This document shows positions 44,021 through 52,384 of a stretch of DNA of 64,000 bases, piece after piece (position 1 is the first letter of the stretch; every line of letters begins with the position of its first letter). The position numbers were made by a program, and so were the translations under genes. The notes beneath the pieces are model-generated. The model did no database searches, was not told the origin of the DNA, and saw only the letters and a list, made by a program, of their open reading frames with translations. Source of the stretch: Marivirga sericea (GTDB lineage Bacteria > Bacteroidota > Bacteroidia > Cytophagales > Cyclobacteriaceae). Location: contig NZ_FXAW01000011.1 in the NCBI RefSeq assembly GCF_900177665.1, forward strand, positions 1 to 64,000, written 5' to 3'.

Positions 44021-45139
44021 ATGAAAAATATTGATAGAAGACAGTGGCTCAAATCAGTTGGATTAGTAAGCACTATGGCTTTTCTGAACCCAGCAGAATT
44101 GATCTCTAAACATCATACCACAAATTCTGGATATCTATCAAAAAACAATCTCATCAGTTTAACCTCAAACGAAAATCCTTACGGTCCTTCACAAAAGGTT
44201 AGAAAAGCGATTACTGCATCATTTGATCATACTTGTAGGTATCCTTTTGTCTATCTTAAAGAACTAGTAAAAAATATAGCCGAAAAAGAAGGGGTTTCTG
44301 AAAATTGTATTGTTGTAACAGGAGGTTCTACAGAAGGACTAAAAGCAAGTGGATTAACCTACGGACTCGGAGGTAGGGAAATCATTGCAGCTGATCCGAC
44401 CTTCCAAGCCATGCTGAGATATGCCGAGAATTTTGGTGCTTATGTACATCGAGTTCCTGTGAATGATAAAATGGAACATGATTTGGAAGAGATGGCTATG
44501 AGAGTAACAAGCAAAACTGGACTAATCTTTCTTTGCAATCCCAATAATCCAACCGGGACCTTGCTGGATAAAGATAAATTGAGAGATTTCTGTAATTCCC
44601 TTGAAAGCAAAGCAGTGATCTTTAGTGATGAAGCCTATTACGATTATATAACGGATCCTGATTACCCTTCCATGGTGGAATTGGTAAAAGAGGGAAAAAA
44701 TGTCATAGTGTCTAAAACTTTTTCTAAAGTTTATGGATTGGCAGGAATTAGAATTGGGTATTTAGTAGCTAGACCAGATATTGCCACTAGGCTAAAGAGC
44801 AATGTGATGGCTATGACTAATGTCTTGGCAATTGCTGCCGCAAATGAAGCATTAAAAGATGATGAGTTTTATAAATTTAGTATTAGTAAAAATTACGAAG
44901 GAAAAGCTTTGATTTATAAAACCCTTGATAAACTGAAACTTTCATATATTGAATCTCATACTAATTTTGTCTTTTTTCAATCCAATAAACATATCGATGA
45001 GTTAAGCGCAGAAATGCTGAATGAAGGAGTAGCTATCGGACGACCCTTTCCACCCATGTATGACTGGGCACGAATAAGCACGGGTACCATAGAAGAAGTT
45101 GCTGGCTTTTGCCAAGCTATAGAGAAAGTTTACAGTTAG
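44021..45139 (+). CDS. Tat-exported PLP aminotransferase, HisC-like
   Basis: The 372-residue protein starts MKNIDRRQWLKSVGLVSTMA, a twin-arginine signal (RRxWLK). The rest is a class I/II aminotransferase of the HisC branch: SLTSNENPYGPSQKVRKAI, VVTGGSTEGLKASGLTYG, FLCNPNNPTGTLLD, FSDEAYYDYI and the PLP lysine K236 in SKTFSKVYGLAGIRIGY. Tat export is expected for cofactor-loaded enzymes, placing it in the periplasm. A biosynthetic HisC would be cytosolic, so its job probably differs. It ends 3 bp from the converging DUF4230 gene. Confidence 0.85.
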   Translation: MKNIDRRQWLKSVGLVSTMAFLNPAELISKHHTTNSGYLSKNNLISLTSNENPYGPSQKVRKAITASFDHTCRYPFVYLKELVKNIAEKEGVSENCIVVTGGSTEGLKASGLTYGLGGREIIAADPTFQAMLRYAENFGAYVHRVPVNDKMEHDLEEMAMRVTSKTGLIFLCNPNNPTGTLLDKDKLRDFCNSLESKAVIFSDEAYYDYITDPDYPSMVELVKEGKNVIVSKTFSKVYGLAGIRIGYLVARPDIATRLKSNVMAMTNVLAIAAANEALKDDEFYKFSISKNYEGKALIYKTLDKLKLSYIESHTNFVFFQSNKHIDELSAEMLNEGVAIGRPFPPMYDWARISTGTIEEVAGFCQAIEKVYS

Positions 45140-45142
45140 TTA

Positions 45143-45790
45143 TTAATCAAGTTCGAATCGGATGGCTTCGGGCTTCTCAGAAAAATTAAGAATAACAGTT
45201 ACTCCGGTAATATTTTCTAAAAAAGGTTTGAGTACATTTCCACTCATAATTTTAGCATCTGCCAAAATTCCCGATTGCAAGGCTGCTTCTTTTACTTGCG
45301 CTTCAGCTTTGGCATATACTTCATCCACAAATGCGCCTGCTTTTTTGTGATCTGAACTGGTCTTAAGATCATAGAACTTACTGTTCTCCAAGTTCACTTT
45401 ATAATAGCAAATTTCAGGTTGAGGCAAATTAACAATCAAAGTATCTTGCCTTAATTCAATATCTTCTTTTTTAATCTTTTGTAAATCAATACATGCAACG
45501 GCCTCGCCCTGTGCTATTAAGATAGCTTTTTGGTCTTGACCTCCCGGAATGTAGAAATAGCCCAAATCTAAATATCTCTTCGCTACATTTTCCATCTCTA
45601 CTACTTCCTTATAATTGTACTTTACTAATTCCAATTTGCCCAGCTTTTCAATTTCTTGCAACACTAAAGTGCTCTCAATCTGCCTGCGTTCTGGAGTAGT
45701 ATAATTTCCTAATCTTCTCAACCAAAGAAAAGCTAATAGGACTAATACAATTATCCACGGAATTAATCGAAGGATTGCTTTAAAGTTCAT
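45143..45790 (-). CDS. DUF4230-family membrane-anchored protein
   Basis: The 215-residue protein has one N-terminal helix (LIPWIIVLVLLAFLWL) and then a soluble alpha/beta domain: ESTLVLQEIEKLGKLELVKY, ILIAQGEAVACIDLQKIKKE, DTLIVNLPQPEIC and ending EKPEAIRFELD. These segments match the DUF4230 pattern found in Bacteroidota and Firmicutes. Function unknown; the soluble domain is probably extracytoplasmic. It converges with the aminotransferase and diverges from the radical SAM gene 45 bp away. Confidence 0.85.
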   Translation of the reverse strand: MNFKAILRLIPWIIVLVLLAFLWLRRLGNYTTPERRQIESTLVLQEIEKLGKLELVKYNYKEVVEMENVAKRYLDLGYFYIPGGQDQKAILIAQGEAVACIDLQKIKKEDIELRQDTLIVNLPQPEICYYKVNLENSKFYDLKTSSDHKKAGAFVDEVYAKAEAQVKEAALQSGILADAKIMSGNVLKPFLENITGVTVILNFSEKPEAIRFELD

Positions 45791-45835
45791 GGGGATTTAT
45801 TAAGTTCGTTTTTGCATTAAGCATTAAAAATAATT

Positions 45836-46858
45836 ATGCATTTTAAAGATAGCCTTAATCTACTGAAAAAGATGACATTTAAAAAAGCAGTGAACACAAT
45901 TTCACTGTGGTGGAGCTATCATCAATCAAAAAATGCAGGGGTTTCTAAGCTTAAAGGGAAGCCAATTTCCATAGCAATTGAGCCTACCACATCCTGTAAT
46001 CTCAGATGTCCGGAGTGCCCCAGTGGACTGAGGTCTTTTTCCAGACCTGTGGGGATGTTAAAGGCAGAGACATTCGAAAATATGCTCTTGCAATTGAAGG
46101 AACATCTAATCTACATGCTGTTTTATTTTCAAGGAGAACCTTATGTAAATAAAAATTTCTTGGACTTGGTGAAAATCGCATCTAATCATAACATTTATAC
46201 AGCGACTTCAACAAATGCACATTTCTTAGATGAGGAAACGGCAAAAAAAACAGTTGAAAGTGGATTAGATAGACTTATTATATCGATAGATGGAGCATCA
46301 CAAGAGACTTATCAATCTTACAGAATTGGAGGTAAGCTTGAAAAAGTGTTGGAGGGAACCAGGAATGTTGTTAAGTGGAAGAAAAAACTGAAATCTAATA
46401 CACCCCACATTATCTTCCAGTTCTTAGTAGTAAAACCTAATGAGCAAGATATTCCTCAGATTTACGAATTGGCCGATGAACTTGGAGTAGATGAAGTAAA
46501 ATTAAAAACAGCCCAGATCTATGATTATAAAAATGGGTCTCCGCTGATACCCGATAACCCGAAATATAGTCGTTATCAACTTATGCAAAATGGATTTTAT
46601 GCCATTAAGAATAAATTATTAAATCAATGCTGGAAGATGTGGCACAGCTGTGTGGTTACATGGGACGGCCGAGTAGTGCCTTGTTGTTTTGATAAGGATG
46701 CAAGTCATCAATTGGGTAATTTAAATCAGAATAGTTTTAAGGCTATATGGGAAGGTAGTGCGTACGAGGATTTTAGAAATAAGCTTTTAAAATCTAGAAA
46801 TGAAATCGATATTTGTACTAATTGTACAGAAGGCACCAAAGTTTGGACTGAAGAGTGA
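45836..46858 (+). CDS. radical SAM/SPASM enzyme
   Basis: The 340-residue protein has the 4Fe-4S motif C54-NLR-C58-PE-C61 in EPTTSCNLRCPECPSGLRSF, a radical SAM barrel (FQGEPYVNKNFLDL; STNAHFLDEETAKK; IISIDGASQETYQSYR) and a C-terminal SPASM region with clustered Cys (NQCWKMWHSCVVTWDGRVVP then CCFDKD, and DICTNC). SPASM enzymes modify peptides or proteins, or act in cofactor and sugar biosynthesis. No partner peptide is obvious next to it; a 52-residue protein ending GCGG lies 1.5 kb downstream. Confidence 0.87.
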   Translation: MHFKDSLNLLKKMTFKKAVNTISLWWSYHQSKNAGVSKLKGKPISIAIEPTTSCNLRCPECPSGLRSFSRPVGMLKAETFENMLLQLKEHLIYMLFYFQGEPYVNKNFLDLVKIASNHNIYTATSTNAHFLDEETAKKTVESGLDRLIISIDGASQETYQSYRIGGKLEKVLEGTRNVVKWKKKLKSNTPHIIFQFLVVKPNEQDIPQIYELADELGVDEVKLKTAQIYDYKNGSPLIPDNPKYSRYQLMQNGFYAIKNKLLNQCWKMWHSCVVTWDGRVVPCCFDKDASHQLGNLNQNSFKAIWEGSAYEDFRNKLLKSRNEIDICTNCTEGTKVWTEE

Positions 46859-46973
46859 AACAATAAAGCAAATCCGATAGACGTTTTACTGTAACTGATT
46901 TAAAATTATTACATATTGGTCGAATTTGTACTAAAATACTTTAAAATTTCATTTTAATAGTTGAATTTAGTGT

Positions 46974-46995
46974 TTGGTAAGCTTATATTTACCAA
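46974..46995. promoter_or_regulatory. inverted repeat upstream of gldJ
   Basis: TTGGTAA (46974-46980) and TTACCAA (46989-46995) are separated by GCTTATAT. The left arm contains a TTTG that could be a -33 box, so a regulator bound here would affect gldJ. The gldJ start is ~70 bp downstream. Operator role inferred. Confidence 0.35.
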
Positions 46996-47063
46996 TTATT
47001 TATATATTGCATTGATATATAAGTGATTAAACAGTGTATATTAAACGAATACAATAACAGGTT

Positions 47064-48269
47064 ATGAAAAAGTTTGTGTTTAAAATCCAAAATGCCATGC
47101 TGGCAGTAGCAGTAGCTTTATTGTTTGCTTGCGGCAGTGGCAACCCGACAGCCAAAGGACCGGGAGTATTGAGTACGGCTACAGGTTTAGAGTATAATAG
47201 CGAAGAAGGCTTTCAGGTAGCTGAGTTTCGCGGCCAACCTGATGGACCGAACTTAGTTTATATTGAAGGAGGTAGAACTGTATTAGGTTCTTTCGAAGAA
47301 GATATCCTTCATACTAGAGATAATATTGAGAGAACGGTAACAGTTTCGTCATTTTACATGGATGAAACAGAGGTGGCTAATATTCACTGGTTGGAGTTCT
47401 TACATTATGTAAAATTAGATTCCTCAAGAGATTATTATGAATCTGTAAAGCCGGATACTACTGTTTGGGCAAAGAAATTAGCTTATAATGATCCGTATGT
47501 AGATCATTATTTAAGGTATCCAGGATTTAGGTATCACCCGGTAGTTGGGGTAACTTGGGAGCAAGCCAATGAATACGCAAAATGGAGATCTGTAATGGTA
47601 AATTACAAATTGGCTGAAGAGGCTGGAATTGAAGTTCCTGCTGAATCAGGTGGTAGAATTCCATTGGAGACTGGTGTTGTGTTACCGGATTATAGATTAC
47701 CAACTGAAGCTGAGTGGGAATATGCAGCTACTGCACTTATTGGAACTCAATGGGTGGATGAAGTTCAGCTTTACAAAAGGATTTATCCATGGGATGGTCA
47801 TTCTTTAAGAAACCCTTACGGAAAAGAAATGGGTTACTTCTTGGCTAACTTTAAAAGAGGTAGAGGTGACTACGGTGGTATAGCTGGAAAATTAAATGAC
47901 GGTGCTTTCGTAACAGATTACATTTACAATTATCCACCAAACGATTACGGTCTTTACAATATGGCTGGAAATGTTAATGAGTGGGTTTGGGATTTGTATC
48001 GTCCGCTTTCTTTCCAAGATTTTGAAGACTTAAATCCAGTAAGAAGAGATGGAACTTTAGATCCTCAAAGCGATTACGATAATGGTGCTAATGATCCAAA
48101 TACTATTAACTCTTTAATTAATGATAATATTAGAGTGTATAAAGGTGGTTCATGGGCAGATGTAGCGTATTGGTTATCACCAGGTACTAGAAGATTTATA
48201 GAACAAGATTCTTCTACAGCGACCATTGGTTTCCGATGTGCCATGATTAGAGCGGGAGGAAATAAGTAA
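47064..48269 (+). CDS. gldJ: gliding motility lipoprotein GldJ
   Basis: The 401-residue protein has a lipobox (LLFACGSGN). A formylglycine-generating-enzyme-like (SUMF1) domain fills the rest: NLVYIEGGRTVLGSFEEDIL, SSFYMDETEVANIHWLEFL, YHPVVGVTWEQANEYAKWRS, LPDYRLPTEAEWEYAATALI, NMAGNVNEWVWDLYRPL and IGFRCAMIRAG. The STATGLEYNSEEGFQVAEF lead, the DPYVDHYLRYPGF insert and NFKRGRGDYGGIAGKLNDGA match GldJ rather than a generic sulfatase modifier. GldJ is needed for gliding and type IX secretion in Flavobacterium. A terminator follows. Confidence 0.9.
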   Translation: MKKFVFKIQNAMLAVAVALLFACGSGNPTAKGPGVLSTATGLEYNSEEGFQVAEFRGQPDGPNLVYIEGGRTVLGSFEEDILHTRDNIERTVTVSSFYMDETEVANIHWLEFLHYVKLDSSRDYYESVKPDTTVWAKKLAYNDPYVDHYLRYPGFRYHPVVGVTWEQANEYAKWRSVMVNYKLAEEAGIEVPAESGGRIPLETGVVLPDYRLPTEAEWEYAATALIGTQWVDEVQLYKRIYPWDGHSLRNPYGKEMGYFLANFKRGRGDYGGIAGKLNDGAFVTDYIYNYPPNDYGLYNMAGNVNEWVWDLYRPLSFQDFEDLNPVRRDGTLDPQSDYDNGANDPNTINSLINDNIRVYKGGSWADVAYWLSPGTRRFIEQDSSTATIGFRCAMIRAGGNK

Positions 48270-48291
48270 TAGATATTCGTTTAAATAATAG

Positions 48292-48327
48292 AAAAAGGCT
48301 TTCTCATGAATTGGGAAAGCCTTTTTT
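48292..48327. terminator. bidirectional terminator after gldJ
   Basis: AAAAAGGCTTTC and GGAAAGCCTTTTTT pair around TCATGAATTG. The A-run on one side and the T-run on the other suit both gldJ and the converging small gene at 48350. Confidence 0.88.
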
Positions 48328-48349
48328 GGTTTTAGAGGTTCCGTTTATT

Positions 48350-48508
48350 TCAACCTCCACAACCTAAGAACTTTTTGAAGTCCATACCTTCTGGTAAAAC
48401 ACCATTTCGTTCCTGATCCACAGAACGATCCTTTTCGTTATTAGTATCTACTGGAATAGATTTATTATCCTTCTTACTTTCTGACTTTTTAGTTTCTTTA
48501 GCTCCCAT
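48350..48508 (-). CDS. 52-residue protein ending in GCGG
   Basis: ATG 48508 opens a 52-codon frame: MGAKETKKSESKKDNKSIPV, then DTNNEKDRSVDQERNGVL and PEGMDFKKFLGCGG. The chain is Lys/Asp/Asn/Ser-rich and probably disordered, apart from a hydrophobic, Cys-containing C-terminal stretch. The frame is free of stops and shares a terminator with gldJ, which supports its being real. Function unknown. The Gly-Cys-Gly-Gly end could be a modification, metal or thioester site, or simply a short conserved tail. It accounts for most of the gap 48270-48638. Confidence 0.65.
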   Translation of the reverse strand: MGAKETKKSESKKDNKSIPVDTNNEKDRSVDQERNGVLPEGMDFKKFLGCGG

Positions 48509-48638
48509 GCTATTTTTAACGTGATTTTGTGGTCGTAAGTTATTGCTCTTTTAATAATCAAAACTAGATTTATCACTTAATTTTTTCTTTGTGATATTCT
48601 TGCCTTTTCGTATCTTTTGACTTTAATTATCGGAAAAT

Positions 48639-49097
48639 ATGCTCAAGAAAAGAATTTTTGTAGGTCTAGCCATTACTTTAGCTCAAGTGTTATTGTTTTA
48701 TGGTGTATACCAATTACTATATTTATTTGAAGCTTTTTTTGGGGAAGAAGCGAAGCGAACAGTTTTTGAAAGTTTATTTTTAGATTGGTTTTTTAATGAT
48801 TATGTGCTTGTATTTGGGTTGCTAATTTTTTTACAAAATATGCTAATTGTGTTAACCTGGAGAAAGAAATGGACGGTAGGGTTAAGGGTTATGACTAGTC
48901 TATTGCACCTAATATTTTGGATCCAAAATCTCGATACACTGTACGGTGAATCTATTATTTTGGGGTTAACTGGCTTGGTTTTAATATGGTTGGGGCCTGT
49001 GTTTGAAACCATATTAATCACTGCTTTTGGAATAAAACATCCGTACAGAGAAAGGGATTATTATGAAGATCTAGACAAGAAAAAGGATCTTACCTAA
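48639..49097 (+). CDS. small integral membrane protein, unknown
   Basis: The 152-residue protein has about four hydrophobic helices (FVGLAITLAQVLLFYGVYQL; YVLVFGLLIFLQNMLIVL; MTSLLHLIFWI; SIILGLTGLVLIWLGPVFE) and a charged C-terminus ending DYYEDLDKKKDLT. No family recognised. Its 3' end overlaps the converging ABC exporter gene by 4 bp. Confidence 0.75.
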   Translation: MLKKRIFVGLAITLAQVLLFYGVYQLLYLFEAFFGEEAKRTVFESLFLDWFFNDYVLVFGLLIFLQNMLIVLTWRKKWTVGLRVMTSLLHLIFWIQNLDTLYGESIILGLTGLVLIWLGPVFETILITAFGIKHPYRERDYYEDLDKKKDLT

Positions 49098-50869
49098 GAG
49101 GCAACTTCTTTATATTGCATGTTATGTAGCTGATGATAAAAGCCGCCTTTGTCTAATAACTCTTGATGAGTTCCCGTTTCTTTGATCTCTCCTTTATCCA
49201 GTACGATGATTTTATCGGCTTCTTGAATGGTCGATAGTCTATGCGCAATCACTATACTGGTTCTGCCTTTCATCATCTTTTCAATGGCGTTCTGTATCAA
49301 CTCTTCAGTCTCAGTATCGACTGAGGACGTAGCCTCATCCAAAACAATAATTTTAGGATTATAAACGACCGCCCTAACGAATGAAATCAACTGACGCTGA
49401 CCTACGGAAAGTGTTGCTCCTCTTTCCATTACATTGTACTCATATGCTCCAGGAAGTCGTTCAATAAACTTTCTGGCTCCAACTAGTTCAGCAGCATCTT
49501 TTACTTGTTGTAAACTAATGTTGGGATTTCCCAGTGTTATATTATAAAGTATGGTGTCCGAGAAAAGAAATACATCCTGTAATACAACCCCAATATTTTG
49601 GCGTAATGAATATAAGTCATAATCCTGTAAGTCTCTTCCATCAAGGGATATTTGACCTTTTTGGATATCATAGAATCTACTTAAGAGGTTGATAACAGAT
49701 GATTTCCCAGCTCCAGTTGCCCCCACCAGGGCTACAGATTGTCCCTGTTTGACTTCAAAAGAGATGTTCTTCAATACCACTTCTTCTTCATTATAAGAAA
49801 ATTCCACATTTTGAAAGCTAATGTCTCCTTTTATCTTTTCAGGTTTGAAGCTCCCGTTATTTGGAATATGCTCACTATTATCTAATAAATTGAGTATTCT
49901 AGATGAACTTACAATTCCCATTTGCAAAGTGTTAAAGCGATCTGCGATGAGTCTTATAGGACGAAAGAACATTTGAATATAAAGAATGAAAGCAATCAAC
50001 ATACCTAAGGTGATGCCAGATTCCGCCTCATTTACTACTCCTCTGGCTCCATACCACACTAATAGGCCAATTCCTGTAGCTTGAATCACTTCTGCTACGG
50101 GGAAATAAATGGAATAATACAAAACAGATCGTATGTTTGCCTTTTTATGTTCATTGTTGATCTTTTTGAATTCATCGTACTCCCTTTTTTCAGCAGTAAA
50201 TATTTGGACAATGGACATGCCCGTTACATGTTCCTGAACGAATGAGTTTAAATTGGATACTGCATTTCTCACCTGGTTAAAGGCAACTTTGACCTTTTCT
50301 TTGAAGATATAAGTACTTAAAAAAAGCAGCGGTAATGTAGCAAGAGAAACTAAGGTAAGTTTCCAGCTCATGGCTAGCATCATTCCTAAAATGAAAAGGA
50401 TTTGTAAGATGTCGCCAATCATGGCTGCCAAACCCTGACTAAATACATCTGAGAGCGTCTCTACGTCAGAAACGTTTCTAGTTACCAAACGTCCAATAGG
50501 GGTTTTATCAAAGAATTTTAAACGTAAGCTCAGCAGATGACGATAAAGCTTTAAGCGGATGTCTCGAATAATGTATTGTCCTAACCATCCTGACAAATAG
50601 GTGTGTCCGTACTGCACAATAGCTTGCATAATTAGTAGTCCTACTAAAATAAGGGTCATGTTAATCAAACCCTGAAAGTCTCCGTTAGCAATGGGGTTGT
50701 CAATTGCTTTTTGGATAATGAAAGGTCTGGTAGGTGCTAAAACAGCTAAAGCCAAAGTTAGAAATACCAGGAAGTAGAACCGACCTTGGTAAGGTTTCAC
50801 AAATTTATACAAACGCTTGAGGACGTTGGTATCTATGATATTTCCGCTTTTTATGTTGTCTTTCTTCAC
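49094..50869 (-). CDS. ABC exporter, fused permease and ATPase (MsbA-like)
   Basis: The 591-residue protein has six membrane helices (~25-320), the MsbA-like loop HTYLSGWLGQYIIRDIRLKL and RVGT-like RLVTRNVSDVETLSDVFSQG, then a nucleotide-binding domain: Walker A GATGAGKSS, LSVGQRQLISFVRA signature, IIVLDEATSSVD Walker B and IAHRLSTIQ. A half-transporter acting as a dimer, exporting lipid-like or hydrophobic substrates. The truA gene starts upstream on the same strand with a 9 bp gap, so truA and this gene form an operon. Confidence 0.9.
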   Translation of the reverse strand: MKKDNIKSGNIIDTNVLKRLYKFVKPYQGRFYFLVFLTLALAVLAPTRPFIIQKAIDNPIANGDFQGLINMTLILVGLLIMQAIVQYGHTYLSGWLGQYIIRDIRLKLYRHLLSLRLKFFDKTPIGRLVTRNVSDVETLSDVFSQGLAAMIGDILQILFILGMMLAMSWKLTLVSLATLPLLFLSTYIFKEKVKVAFNQVRNAVSNLNSFVQEHVTGMSIVQIFTAEKREYDEFKKINNEHKKANIRSVLYYSIYFPVAEVIQATGIGLLVWYGARGVVNEAESGITLGMLIAFILYIQMFFRPIRLIADRFNTLQMGIVSSSRILNLLDNSEHIPNNGSFKPEKIKGDISFQNVEFSYNEEEVVLKNISFEVKQGQSVALVGATGAGKSSVINLLSRFYDIQKGQISLDGRDLQDYDLYSLRQNIGVVLQDVFLFSDTILYNITLGNPNISLQQVKDAAELVGARKFIERLPGAYEYNVMERGATLSVGQRQLISFVRAVVYNPKIIVLDEATSSVDTETEELIQNAIEKMMKGRTSIVIAHRLSTIQEADKIIVLDKGEIKETGTHQELLDKGGFYHQLHNMQYKEVAS

Positions 50870-50878
50870 TGCCTATTA

Positions 50879-51622
50879 TTATAAATATATCTCTTCTGGG
50901 TATTTGACTTCAGTTAGGTACAGCCCATTAGCAGGTACAGCTCTACCTGCAAGTTTTCTATTTCTTTTCCTTATAATCTGCTCAAAATCTTCAATATCTA
51001 ACCTATTTTGACCCACATCCAATAATGTTCCTACTATAGCTCTCACCATTCCACGTAAAAATCGGTTTGCTTTTATGTGAAAAACCAAAGTGTCTTGCTC
51101 TTGTTTCCAAAATGCCTCAAATATATCGCAGTTAAATGTATAGACATCTGTTTTCACCTTACTAAAGCATTCAAAATCTTGATAGATCGTCAATTTTTCA
51201 GATGCTAAATTCATTTTCACAATGTCCAACTCTTTTGTAAAAATGTAAGCTTGATTAATTGCAAAGGGATTTTTTTCGGTTACAATGTGATATTGATAAG
51301 CTCTTAACGTTGCATCAAAACGAGAATGAGCATCGTTTTTAACATGCTGAACATGCTTTAAAGCTACGTCATGCGGCAGCATTTTGTTGGCTTTGTATAA
51401 CAGTTGTTTAGGATTTATTGTTTCTGATACATCACAATGAAAAACTTGAGCAGTAGCGTGCACTCCGCTGTCTGTTCTTCCACTTCCTACAATTTCTATT
51501 TCTCGATTTAAAATTCTAGAAAAGACTTCCTCCACTTTTTGTTGCACGCCAATGGCATTGGGCTGCTTTTGCCATCCGTGGTAGTTAGTCCCTTTATATG
51601 CTATGGTAAAAAAATATCGCAT
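50879..51622 (-). CDS. truA: tRNA pseudouridine(38-40) synthase
   Basis: The 247-residue protein is the usual TruA length. It has the N-terminal strand MRYFFTIAYKGTNYHGWQKQ, the catalytic loop EIVGSGRTDSGVHATAQVFH with D51, then YRYHIVTEKNPFA-like variants (AYQYHIVTEKNPFAINQAY) and FLRGMVRAIVGTLLDVG, the conserved C-terminal motif. It converts U38-40 in many tRNAs to pseudouridine. It is the first gene of the operon with the ABC exporter. Confidence 0.96.
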   Translation of the reverse strand: MRYFFTIAYKGTNYHGWQKQPNAIGVQQKVEEVFSRILNREIEIVGSGRTDSGVHATAQVFHCDVSETINPKQLLYKANKMLPHDVALKHVQHVKNDAHSRFDATLRAYQYHIVTEKNPFAINQAYIFTKELDIVKMNLASEKLTIYQDFECFSKVKTDVYTFNCDIFEAFWKQEQDTLVFHIKANRFLRGMVRAIVGTLLDVGQNRLDIEDFEQIIRKRNRKLAGRAVPANGLYLTEVKYPEEIYL

Positions 51623-51777
51623 TGATTTGAATGAACAAATTTAAGGGAATTTATAGGAGACAGGTAACATTTCTTCATTCTATATGATTCGAAGTAGAAC
51701 TAATTATAGAAAATGACAAATAAAAACGCGATGATCAAGTCTAAATTTTCATTTAAGGGTTGAATTGACAGCCAGCA

Positions 51778-51912
51778 CTAATAGGCGTTAGTGGTTTTGA
51801 TTGTTTTTAGGAATGCTTTTTTAAAACCTTCAGGACGCCACTCTGAATATTCTAATTCCTACTCTTCTTTCAGAATATTTATGTCTGAGTTAGCGAGATT
51901 TTAAAATTCCAT
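51778..51912 (-). pseudogene. possible decayed short gene
   Basis: From ATG 51912 one frame reads MEF, stop, NLANSDINILKEE, stop, then ELEYSEWRPEGFKKAFLKTI and KTTNAY, stop. The residue pattern between the two internal stops looks protein-like. CACTAA/TTAGTG around TAGGCG at its end (51776-51793) could be a small terminator. It fills part of the gap 51623-51922, which otherwise shows nothing. Confidence 0.3.
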
Positions 51913-51922
51913 ATCTCCTTCC

Positions 51923-52282
51923 CTAAAGGTGGCAGGAGTACCCCTTATATTGGCCGAACTGGTTTCCATTATCATAACTCTGGAACCTTTCCCCATGAGG
52001 AAATCTACATGGAATATTGGTTTCTGCTACAGGGTTAAACGGGAAACTTTGTTCATATCTATCTGCACAAGGGCCGGTTGGGTGTATTCTTACTAGATCT
52101 TTAATTGCAGGAAGTTTGGGACCAATATCAATCCGTTCAAAATCAGAGTACTCTGACTTTTGGTTTTCAGTTTTGGTGTCTTTAGCCTCAATGTGTTTTA
52201 TTGATTGTAGTCGTTCTTGTTGGCTGCGAAGCATGAAGCCTAAAGAAAGTAGTGTGATTACAGCTAGTGTTAAGTTTTTCAT
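51923..52282 (-). CDS. small secreted hypothetical protein
   Basis: ATG 52282 (MKNLTLAVITLLSLGFMLRS) gives a signal-like start and 119 residues; an in-frame ATG at 52318 adds a poor leader. The rest is hydrophilic (AKDTKTENQKSEYSDFERID; IGPKLPAIKDLVRIHPTGPC), with two or three Cys (C at PTGPCADRYE, TNIPCRFPH and near the end KGYSCHL). No family recognised. It lies after the TonB receptor on the same strand, 102 bp downstream of its stop. Confidence 0.6.
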   Translation of the reverse strand: MKNLTLAVITLLSLGFMLRSQQERLQSIKHIEAKDTKTENQKSEYSDFERIDIGPKLPAIKDLVRIHPTGPCADRYEQSFPFNPVAETNIPCRFPHGERFQSYDNGNQFGQYKGYSCHL

Positions 52283-52384
52283 TGCTTTAAAAATTTTAGT
52301 CCAAGTAAACCAAGCCATTTTACTTGATTCACTATCAGATCAAGGGATTTATCAATTTGTTACCCCTCTAAAATTTTTAAACTA

